Position numbers and translations under genes: made by a program | Shown: one piece after another, positions 56,901 through 64,000 of the stretch | How positions within the stretch are numbered: position 1 is the stretch's first letter | How the letters are laid out: each line of letters begins with the position of its first letter | Notes under the pieces: generated by a model | Database searches by the model: none | Told to the model about the DNA's origin: nothing | Seen by the model: the letters and a program-made list of their open reading frames with translations, nothing else | Source of the DNA: Mermis nigrescens | Lineage: Eukaryota > Nematoda > Enoplea > Mermithida > Mermithidae | NCBI GenBank assembly: GCA_036768485.1 | Contig: JAVLUZ010000569.1 | Coordinates: forward strand, 124,001-188,000 | Length of the DNA stretch: 64,000 bases | Direction of reading: 5' to 3'

Positions 56901-59900
56901 TGGCGATATCTGCTTTTGCAGAGTGAGTGGTTCAGTTATCTAGCCCAATGTTTTATCTTTGTTCGACAGGATGCTGCTTTCTTCTGCAGGCCGCAGAATA
57001 TACTTCGATTTTTGCATTGCTTAGAAAAAGTCTGATTTTTAGCAGATCTTGCAGTTTTAGGCACAGGTAGGTTTTTTCTTTGATTTACTTACTTTCATTT
57101 TTTCTTTGTTTAGGAAATTTTTGAGTTTTAGCAAATTTTGTGACATTTGTAGATAGGAGCTTTTTCTAGTCCCCTCCTTTTACGTCCTTGATTATTCTCT
57201 GTTTCAAGTATATTCTACCTTTTTTTGTTCCATCGGAGCATTTTTCCTTGCTAGTATTATAAATACTCGCTGACGCGCTACCTATGACTTACATTAATTT
57301 TTCAGCACTTATTCAGCGTTAACATGTCTGAACGATGTGAGATTATAAAGAGGCTATGAGAAAAAAGCATTTGTGGGTCTATCCAATTTCTATTTATATC
57401 AAATGAGTGTTTCACTGCCAGACGTGTAAAAGCTCAAAATTTTTGGTGTGAGGGTAACCAGCCATTCTTTTTGGCGGGAAATTACCTTCAATTTTTGACC
57501 AAGAATAGCAGAAAAGCACTAAAAATAGAGAAAAAACGCAAGTTTTTGCCAAGAATGAGGGTCAAAAATTTAAGGTTTGGGGAGGGATAGGATGAATGAC
57601 TTTAGGTAAGGAGATCCTCATCCCCTGTCTTGTGTACATATGCCCACCATACATGTTCTGAGGGGTTTGAGCCCCGCAGAATGGCTGCTGACCTCCGCAA
57701 AATCGCTGCCACCCCCTCCCCCAGAATTGTCGATTTTTTGTAAAAATTGTAAAAAGTATGAATGCTTCTAAGCGTTGTTAGCTCATTTTAGGCTCATATG
57801 TCTCAAGTTGTCGGCGTTTCGCGCCATATACACATTTTATGAAAATGCATTGTTCGATTTTTTCAATTTAAAAAAAAAATTTCTAAATTTGTTCATGTTC
57901 TTATGTCCTAGAAAAAGCGAGCGCTGTCCGAAACGTCTAAATACAGTGTTTTTGACGTGTACAAGACGTTTTTTATCCCAAAAAACTAATTTTTAAAATT
58001 TTGTTGGCCTGACCCCCCAGAAATTTCAATCTGTACATGTACGATGCCCACTCCTATGGGTACTGATATTCTTTCCTACAGAGCGCACAGAGATCCGTCC
58101 GACTAAGGTAAGTAATTTTTTACGCTTAAAATAACTTTAGTTTTCGGTTTTTAATTATTTTCTACCAAAGTTTAAATTTTTCAATTTTATGAATTTTGAT
58201 TATTTATCCTCTTAATTTTCTGATCTCGTCCATTTAATCTTTTCGAGGAGTCGTTCATTTCGAAAGAGAAATCCTCAGTGGTCCTTACCGCGGTTGCGGC
58301 ATAGTACCGTCATCACGATTGGACATAGTTGACGGGAGTCAATTGAGAAGAAAACGGATCCTTGGCGATCATGGAGTTCCAGCGACCCCGTATTCGCTGC
58401 CCTGGTTCGGCAATATGCTGGAGGATGGTGAACACCACTGCGGCATATCGCTGATAGCCATGGATGAAAATGATAAATCAACTCGATTTGGAATCACCGC
58501 TCAGCATTGTTTTATCGATGATGGAATGCATGCCGCGTACGTCGCAACAAGTGTGATAAGCACACGCGGGCTTGTGGTTTCGGGGTTTTTTGACTCTCAA
58601 ATTCCAAAATATTCCTTGCTGATTTCGGTAGATCCTAGAATTTAACTTTTTGCGATTTCGGAAACTCTTGCCTCTTAGAGACGTTCCTGAATGCGGTCGC
58701 TCGCCGCTTTGATGATAAGAGCCCATTCAATAGCACAATCGAAGAGAAAGGAAAAGGCAGAATCGCTCTTTGTTTTGACGGTGAAAATGTATTATTTGGC
58801 TGAATCTTATTGTCCTAACTTTAGGACAGGCTCTCCGTGAAAACGGCGCTTCGTCCTTATGATCTTGTCGCAATTTTTTTAATGAATTTTTCAATCTTCG
58901 AAAATTGTCCGTGACAGACCTAAAGTCAATGCTATTATGATTCAATCCGCAGCATGACCGATCTGGTGATCAGCTGGTCGGAAAGGAGTCATTTAGTTGC
59001 TTTTCTTCTTAAAACGACGGTAGAAGAAGCCTCAACTTCTAAAATAGCGTGAAAACTCCCTTAATCACCAGTTTTTAGTATATTTCAAGCATTTTAAAGA
59101 AAACTTTTCGAATTTCATGCATTTTAGGCTTTCGTTTCGCTTCATTTTTCTCAGAAAATTTTTTACCCTCAGTGCATGTCTGGTGTGAACTTGGTTTCAA
59201 TAAACTTAGTCAAGCCCATTTAAACCCGACTTAAATATACGAGGTCGGATTCGAGCCTGGCTTAGGCCGGTTTGCATCATGCGGATTTAAGTGGCGCTTG
59301 AACCTATAGACAATGTAGAAACAAACGACATCAAATTTAAAAACTGCCTTTTTTAATGTAAATGCAGGTTTAAGTCTGGATTAAGCCATAGAATGAAGAA
59401 AGCGGACCTAGACGATTTTGGGCGAAATATTTAACCTATACTTCGCGCTATTTCTTATAGGCATTTTCTAATTAAAAAAAATGGAAATGGCTCAGTAATG
59501 GAATGTGCAGTTGCATTTCAACTAGAGAGAGAGGAGTTGAAAACCTACACCAATTGGGAATAATTAACGTAACATAGGTACGCATTTGATTTAGCTTTCA
59601 TTTTAATTTGACACTGCATAAAAATAAATTTATTAAACTTGCTGAAAAAAATTAATCAATATGTGTATGTACATTAACGCTGTTCCTATTTATATTATCT
59701 TAATTGCGAATCATTCTACGATTTCTTTGCAAATCTTATGTGCCCACCATAAGTGGGCAGCACCGAAATTATGGGAAGTTACAAGATTTTTTAAAGGCCA
59801 AAAATGGTCAAATGATGGTATGACGAAAAATACAATTTTTCAACGTTTCTCATCGAGCACTATCCATTGGCATCAAAAATTGCGAAAAAAACAAAAAATT

Positions 59901-61354
59901 CAAAAATTGATTTCTGGGGGAATTTCGGTTCCTCGAGGGGTATCCGGCCTTCTGGGGGTTGCATACCCCGAACCCCCTCCCCACATCCACGTGTGATGCC
60001 CACAGTTGAAATTAACTAATATAAACTGATTATCCCTCCGTTTACCATCATGTTTTTGCCGTCGAAGTGCACCATCATATCATAAACTCCTAGTGCATAT
60101 TAAGCTATGCCTTCTCAACATTCTCTGACAGCTATTACTTTCATTTAGTGCAATTTTTTATGCTCTTTCTGAATATGTATGTTAGTTCCTGTGAAAATTA
60201 TTTGTGAAAGAGGCATAAGTAAAAAACTATCACAATGCAAATGAATAGGCACCTGTTGGACATTATGCAAAAACAAGAAAAAGTAGATTTCTGTTGTGTT
60301 AAACACATCTAGGGGAGCTGGAAAGGAATAAACCACTAAATTTTCTTTTTAGAACCTTATTTTTTGTAATATCACTGTAAATAGGCCAAAAATGCCTATT
60401 TCTTACTACTCTATAACTCGTCTTCGAGCTAAACCATTAAAAACGATGCAACTGAAGCCAAAACGAGGCTAGACAAAGTTTTGGACACATGGATAAGGAA
60501 GAACAGAAAAAATGCCACGAAAGTGATTCATTATGCCTCCGGAGTAGGTAAACGAAGGATCTAATGAGAATAATTTCGCACTGTTTTGTGAAATTATTAA
60601 GGGACTTAGTCCTCGAACGAGAAGATTTTATAAGAAAAGATTCGAGACCAAATATGGATGAATGAAAGTTGAACTTTACCATAAAAAATCGATATTAGGG
60701 GCGAATTTTCTCGTGTTTTATCTTTTTGCAGTTAAAAGCCACATAAAACGATCACTTCCAAACTTGATGTTTCATAATGATTAATTAGCTGAAATATCGT
60801 ATTGCAGTCATAAAACATACATGCACAGCGTGGCCGGTTTTGGGGGGTTGAAATAGTGAGTCTTTTTAGGCCAAAATGACGTCGAAAATGCTATGAATGC
60901 TGCGTAAAATTTATTTTATTCCACGGTTTCTGATCAATTTTATGCACTTTTGAAGAGAATTTTTCTTTTCATCCGATTTTAGTCTTCATTTCAATTAATT
61001 TTTCTCAGAAGATATAGCTATTTTCTATGCTGGAGGGTCTGGACTTTCTAATCACCCTCCCGCGGTGCACATATGGTCAAAACTGAATGATTCAATTGAA
61101 ATTATTTAGAGAAATCGAGTTTTGGTTCGGACGGCCTGATTTACGTTTCATAACTCCGCATGCCGTCCGAGTCGAAAGTAAAGCGGTGAGAACTGTCTCA
61201 TGGAGTTGTAGCCGTAAAGCTGATTTGGCTTTAGTTGAATTTACGCATTCGGTAAAATTTAATGAACATGTCGTTCCTCTGTGTTTTTCAAAAGATACCG
61301 GAGAAGGCGATTTGGACAAGATTTGTCGTGTTTGCGGATTCGGAGCCACAGATT
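44904..61354 (+). CDS. Secreted PAN/Apple-trypsin (S1) serine protease, partial gene
   Basis: Hand-built plus-strand gene. Exons are 44904-44963 (signal peptide), 50088-50391 (PAN/Apple), perhaps 58082-58107 (mini-exon), 58279-58536 (start of S1 domain, catalytic His) and 61110-61354 (catalytic Asp). It runs off or resumes beyond the window. Reading: secreted protein, N-terminal Apple-type adhesion module, then an S1A chymotrypsin-fold protease activated at a basic RRKR|ILGDHG site. In the family, Apple domains bind proteins or glycans and the protease cleaves after activation, as in clotting or immune cascades. The exon for catalytic Ser (GDSGGP) was not found up to 64000. At least one more exon is needed between 50391 and 58082 if the mini-exon is real, because the phases differ. 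Confidence 0.78.
45700..47550 (+). repeat. Four-unit tandem array, period about 473 bp
   Basis: The landmark GCCAATTTTTTTTAAATG recurs near 45825, 46297, 46771 and 47246. Each unit has 'gattacgaatctgacctta', 'gatctgtgatcgttttagtg', 'cagatcctagttt' and, between units, GTGTAAAGTTTACACTGAGA. The whole lies in intron 1 of the protease gene. Confidence 0.92.
47570..47644 (-). tRNA. Degenerate tRNA-Arg(ACG)-like sequence
   Basis: 75 nt on the minus strand. Ends GCGTCGA and TCGATGC pair over 7 bp with one G-T. It has A-box-like CTCCGAGTGG, anticodon-loop-like CTACGGA (ACG) and B-box-like GGTGCGATTCC (10 of 11 to consensus), with an AGGTG/CACCT T-stem. The anticodon stem is imperfect and the T-loop short, so a pseudogene or tRNA-derived repeat is likely. 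Confidence 0.35.
47693..48344 (+). mobile_element. Family G long-TIR MITE, copy 1
   Basis: 652 bp. The left arm of about 190 bp begins CTATCAAAGAAAAATGCTCC, includes GTAAAAGGAGGGGACTTGGG, and ends at ATATTCTGC. The right arm is its reverse complement, ending GCATTTTTCTTTGCTAG. TA follows on the right; the left flank is AA. Confidence 0.85.
48345..49375. other. Protease intron 1, little recognised
   Basis: Contains family H-type end fragments at 49127-49145 (TATAGTCTATTTCACG) and 49347-49358 (GTGAAACAGACTTTA). No exon found. Confidence 0.4.
49378..49542 (+). mobile_element. Family H MITE, copy 2, TA-flanked
   Basis: 165 bp, TAGTCTGTTTCACATAAG...TAGTGTGAAACAGACTA with TA on both sides. Interior 'ttagccgatagattacgtta' and a TATATATCAAATC word are shared with copies at 13548 and 51083. 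Confidence 0.8.
50088..50391 (+). CDS. PAN/Apple-domain exon
   Basis: The acceptor is ctttcaccaatgcag before 50088 and the donor AATA|GTAAGT after 50391. It encodes about 101 residues with an Apple-like cysteine pattern: MCDIRVHVGFNPFDLN, YTDCWFLCHKRQPCLSVTY, FQLCFLHD and TILCPN. The G-F-n-P-x-D-L, then DCxxxCxxxxxC and C-x-L layout is that of PAN/Apple modules. It is about the size of one module. It ends at phase 1. Confidence 0.8.
50392..51082. other. Protease intron, nothing recognised
   Basis: A missing exon (phase 1 in, 0 out) might be here or further on, but no Cys-rich or conserved reading was found. Confidence 0.35.
51083..51235 (+). mobile_element. Family H MITE, copy 3, TA-flanked
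   Basis: 153 bp, TAGTCTGTTTAACAAAT...CATGTGAAACAGGCTA with TA at 51081-51082 and 51236-51237. Confidence 0.8.
51328..52031 (+). mobile_element. Family G long-TIR MITE, copy 2, TA-flanked
   Basis: 704 bp, CTAGTAAAAAATGCTGCG...GCATTTTTCTTTGCTAG with TA on both sides. Arms of about 190 bp share GAGGAGGGGACTAAGG and TCGAAGTATTTTCTGCG with the inverse copy. Confidence 0.87.
52230..55620. repeat. 3.4-kb degenerate TTTACAC array
   Basis: Many imperfect units carry TGTAAACTTTACAC or TGTAAAGTTTACA palindromes with 'gattcgtaatcctgaccttac' (52245, 52377, 52670), then longer units with 'cacctcaataactgaatt', 'cggttatgagtc' and 'ctgacttta'. Part (53860-54290) is the inverse of 29400-29770. The apparent frames at 53858-54285 and 55407-55890 come from this repeat. 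Confidence 0.75.
53860..53930 (-). repeat. Palindromic repeat edge GGTAGCGCGTTAGCGCGTACC
   Basis: A short near-palindrome of CGCG words beside TATAATATACTTGGGTACCC. The same edge occurs inverted at 29738-29775 and as ACTCGCTGACGCGCTACC at 57266. It may be the terminus of a dispersed element. Confidence 0.5.
55952..57254 (+). mobile_element. Family G long-TIR element, copy 3, TA-flanked
   Basis: 1303 bp, CTAGCAAGGAAAAATGCTCC...GCATTTTTCCTTGCTAG with TA on both sides. Arms of about 270 bp are nearly exact inverses (55952-56221 and 56990-57254). The centre holds a family A MITE and a decayed family A-like piece (56742-56905). No transposase. Confidence 0.92.
56255..56513 (+). mobile_element. 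Family A MITE inside family G copy 3
   Basis: 259 bp, CATACAGTGGGCGGTTCC...ACGTCTAGGTATG. Flanks TTGTCCAC / GTGTCCAA match 6 of 8. More diverged than most copies. Confidence 0.75.
57425..58040 (+). repeat. Family K repeat and GCGC-type remnants
   Basis: 57430-57640 repeats the family K order. 57645-57740 has 'ccaccatacatgttctgagg' like family A/C starts. 57810-57830 has a GGCGTTTCGCGCC hairpin word, and 57940-57970 GTGTACAAGACG. No coding signal until the mini-exon at 58082. Confidence 0.45.
58082..58107 (+). CDS. Possible 26-nt mini-exon before the S1 domain
   Basis: A near-perfect acceptor (tattctttcctacag) and donor (CTAAG|GTAAGT) enclose 26 nt. In phase 0 it reads SAQRSVRL plus AG, which joins the T of exon 58279 as Ser (SAQRSVRLSGPYRGCG). 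That choice needs an unseen exon after 50391 (phase 1 to 0). A competing model skips it and joins 50391 directly to a weak acceptor at 58251. Confidence 0.45.
58279..58536 (+). CDS. S1 protease exon with activation site and catalytic His
   Basis: The acceptor is gaaatcctcag before 58279 and the donor GC|GTACGT after 58536 (phases 2 and 2). It reads GPYRGCGIVPSSRLDIVDG, RRKRILGDHGVPATPYSLPW, then HHCGISLI and GITAQHCF. This is the usual S1 order: pro-Cys (CG), activation after a basic run, ILG.. N-terminus, PW, CGxSLI and TA.HC. Catalytic His lies in TAQHC, where TAAHC is usual. The open frame continues past the donor, but only this donor gives the phase required by exon 61110. Confidence 0.8.
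59210..59420 (+). repeat. Possible MITE with GTTTAAGTC-like ends
   Basis: 'catttaaacccgacttaaat' near 59216 and 'gcaggtttaagtctggattaagcc' near 59363 are inverted relatives around 'gaggtcggattcgagcctggcttaggccgg'. Exact ends not defined. Confidence 0.4.
59748..59995 (+). mobile_element. Family A hAT-like MITE
   Basis: 248 bp, CATAAGTGGGCAGCACC...CCACATCCACGTGTG. Duplication GTGCCCAC / ATGCCCAC (7 of 8). Lies in the protease intron between the His and Asp exons. Confidence 0.87.
60004..61109. other. Protease intron between His and Asp exons
   Basis: No exon. 60825-61078 has GCGTGGCCGGTTTTGGGGGG at one side and GGGTCTGGACTTTC...CCGCGGTGCACATATGG at the other, probably a decayed element. Confidence 0.35.
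61110..61354 (+). CDS. S1 protease exon with catalytic Asp
   Basis: The acceptor is aattatttag before 61110 (phase 2 in) and the donor GATT|GTACGT after 61354 (phase 1 out; a donor at 61358 is possible). It reads EIEFWFGRPDLR, then CSRKADLALVEFTHSVKF, NEHVVPLCF and ICRVCGFGATD. These are the family blocks around VxxGxxDL, DIALL (catalytic Asp, here ADLAL), V-PLC and CxVxGWGxT, with Phe replacing Trp in the last. Confidence 0.8.
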
Positions 61355-64000
61355 GTACGTATTTAGGCGTATGATAAATCTGTTGAAATTTAAAATTTTC
61401 GGCCAAGTTTCGTAATGATTTTTGCGTTGAACATCAAAACAGATAACTTTTGAAAATTGGGTCTGTATTTCTTGTCTATATTTGTTATCGTACGAATAAA
61501 AAACATGTTTTTCCGAGATTTTTCGTTGAATTATAAATTATAAAACAACAGCTCATTATATAAGGTGGGCAAAAAAACGAATCGCATATTGGTCCTTTTA
61601 ACGCTTTAGATGCTTAGTATAGTTGGACGCGGTTTGCTTTATCTGGGAGCCCTTTGATTCTATTTTTTCAAGTTTGTTCCATTGATCATCAAACTTTTAA
61701 TACAATAATCTCATTCTGTAATCGGAGCAACTAATTTTAAGGCGACTGATCGTAACACGTAGCGCAGGTCGAATTAAAATTCATGTTTGTGCTTCATCTT
61801 TAAGGTTCTTTGCAGTCAGCTTTACTATGTATAAGCTCTTTAGACATAAGTATGTTATTTTGCGCCTTTTACATGGACGTGATGAAAAAGGCAGAGATAT
61901 AATTGGTTACGGGTGAAAACAATATTTTCGACGTGCCTATCAGTGTATTTTGATAATTATTGCCAGCAATTTTTTTCCTGGCGCCAAAATTTCGTTTCCC
62001 GGTTCGCGAGCTACTGCGCTTGTTTTTACTACCGGAAAAATTGAACTCACAGGCTTGAAAAGCGAAAGCGATCTGCGCAGTTTTATTAAGAAGTAACATT
62101 TCTCGTGATGACGTCATAAAAATAATAATGTGAAGGCGGGTAAACATTACATATTTTAATCAATTTAATAATGATATTAGTAGTAGTAGTAGTGATGGAT
62201 GAAAGAAAGAACCCCATAGAGAATGATCGATTTTTTTGATGAATCATATTTTAGGCGAAATGTTCGATTTTTAGTGAATAATACAAAAAGTTATAAAAAA
62301 GGCCGGTTCTTCGGAAGGGCAATTTTCGCTATCTTTTGTACATGTGTGCTTAACGATAGCGCCCCCATTCTTTCAACCCTTACTACTGACGTGAAAGATA
62401 CAAAAGCATCAGTTCTCAAATATATATATATATATATAGGAAGCTACCGCTTTCTATATGATATCTAGGGTCATTATCTGATTCAAATCAATTTTAAGCT
62501 CGATTTTATTTCGCTAACGCTAAAGTATGGGATTGAAGTTCAAGTTTGAAAAATCGTATAGGTTTTTTACTAAATAAATTGTATTTCTCTTTTTTTCTCG
62601 ATGAATGTTCTTAAGGGCTAATGATTGAACAGTTACAAAATCAGGTGATTTTTGAAATAGTGGATTTCGAAAGCAGGCATCTTTATTTCTACGATAGGAT
62701 GGATATGCAAATCTGAATCTTGTCAAATGCCAATAATTTCACTTAAATATAAAGGAACTGTCTTTTTTCTTATATTATTTTGTAAGTTAAACAGTAAAAG
62801 GAGTGCAGTAATGTAATCGATACAATATGTGTTTTGGTGTCATCTCGTAATAAGTTTAACAAAACTTTTTTCAAAAGTCGAATATATGTATCTTGAACCG
62901 AACAATTTTACTTATTCCGGTATTTTTGGTTTCCTGGCATTCAATGCTCCTGGCATAAACAGACAAAATGAGAAAATTTGAAAAATTCCTCGCAGTAAGT
63001 TTTTTCTGACTTACGGCAGACACACCGTGCTTTCTGGATGCAAATATCTTAGCTTAAAATTTCAAATGTTTGCAGCAGAAAAAGAAACGTTTTTTAATTT
63101 TTTTTAAAATTTTTTAACATTTTATCCTCCCTCAATTTGCACCTATTGAGTATTTTTTGGAAACAGACTAAATAAATTATGGCGTTAAGAATATTTCTAA
63201 ACGTGTTATTGCATTGATTTCCTCTATCTGCTTCAAAATGTACACATGGCGTTATCGTGGACTGGGGCAGCATCCTAGCCGATCAGTTTTTTAAGCGGGT
63301 TTTAGTGTTACATATTAAACGTATCCCTAAATCTTCACCAGGCCTCATTTCAGCCTATGTTACGTCTTTTATAATATTTAGGCCGTATATGAAGGGACAT
63401 ATTAAAAATTAGCACATTTTTAGGGTTGTCTTGTCACACAGATGCTAAGATATAAGAAAATAGCGTTTCTGTCAGGGATTAATCCTTATTTGGTGGTCTA
63501 TTACTATTGTTTGCTCACCAGGGTCTCCAAGTTGTGTTATACTCAGCTCAAATTTATTATTTGTACTTATTATAAGCATTTTCATCTCATGCCTATTTCT
63601 AAGCATAGTAACATTTTTCTTTTATAACTGCTTGTGAAGTCATTTTAGAGAAAAAAACGAACATGTTTGGGAAGAACATTACGAATTGCACAAACTAATA
63701 GTAATAATAATAATGATTGCTATGTTAACTTAAACTAATTGCATTTTAGGAAAATAAAAGTATTTAAAAAAATTGGAAAAAATAAAAAAGAATAAATAAA
63801 ACTGAAAATAAAAAAATGAATAGCAGAGGATAAAAATAAAGGAGAACCTTAGACTTTAGAAAAAACATGGCTATGCAAAGCTTAAAGTTTTCATACTTAA
63901 TATCAATTTTGGTAAAACAGATATTTTTCGAGCTGAAAAATTACTCTTCTATTAATACAGATGCGTTTAAAGAATATCCGCAGAGTGTTCCTCGATGCAT
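61355..64000. other. Presumed protease intron to the right edge, no exon seen
   Basis: Searched by eye for a GDSGGP-coding exon on the plus strand; none found. A (GTA)n run at 62176-62193, a short (AT)n at 62420-62440 and A-rich runs at 63760-63840 are the only simple features. Confidence 0.4.

Noticed and set aside
58537..58645. Continuation of the S1 His exon in frame to 58645
   Set aside because: Only the donor at 58536 gives the phase required to join the Asp exon; the downstream frame shows no S1 motifs.
61869..62468. Frames of 81-92 codons near 62 kb
   Set aside because: No GDSGGP or other S1 motif and no Cys pattern; not the missing Ser exon.

Overview
The window is nuclear DNA from an AT-rich, intron-rich and repeat-rich animal genome, most likely an invertebrate and plausibly an ecdysozoan (arthropod or nematode grade). 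Three lines of evidence support this. The genes have short coding exons with GT...AG introns of 1 to 7 kb. The genes are typical animal families: an endosomal ClC-3/4/5 chloride/proton exchanger, a FAM114A protein, and a secreted PAN/Apple plus trypsin-like protease. Most remaining DNA is small non-autonomous DNA transposons and tandem repeats. There is no operon structure. I cannot fix the phylum from the sequence alone. Most open frames of 60 to 140 codons are accidental: they lie in copies of one repeat whose strand is purine- and G-rich.

Three genes were rebuilt by hand from homology, splice sites and codon phase. (1) Plus strand, 2725-12798: the last four exons of a ClC-3/4/5-type gene (157 residues, the two cytoplasmic CBS domains, natural stop). 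Its upstream exons lie before the window. (2) Minus strand, 39682 down to about 18286: a nearly complete FAM114A family gene of about 590 codons in ten exons, convergent with gene 1. (3) Plus strand, 44904 to beyond 61354: a secreted protein starting with a signal-peptide exon, then a PAN/Apple exon, then two exons of an S1 serine protease domain carrying the catalytic His and Asp. The Ser exon was not found and should lie beyond the window. Genes 2 and 3 diverge from an interval of about 5.2 kb (39683-44903).

Introns and intergenic DNA carry a layered repeat landscape. At least 23 pieces of one hAT-like MITE (called family A here; about 180-290 bp, ends CATASSTGGGC...GCCCASSTATG) are present, most with 8-bp target duplications. 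Other hAT-like families are B (CAGGCACGTA ends), D (CAGTGGCGGATCC ends, plus a possible 1.6-kb parent) and L (CAGAGGCGTAGCC ends). Tc1/mariner-like TA-flanked MITEs form families G (TIRs of about 190-270 bp), H and M. There is a 344-bp foldback palindrome, a 286-bp (TA)n tract in the middle of an inverted repeat, a four-unit tandem array of about 473 bp inside the protease intron 1, and large degenerate arrays marked by TGTAAAGTTTACA palindromes. Nested insertions give relative ages: B inside A, A inside A inside M, and A inside G.

The genes do not form an obvious pathway. The ClC exchanger acidifies endosomes, FAM114A is a poorly understood cytoplasmic/Golgi-associated protein, and the protease is extracellular. 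The main value of the window is the gene models that simple ORF calling misses and the unusually legible transposon archive.
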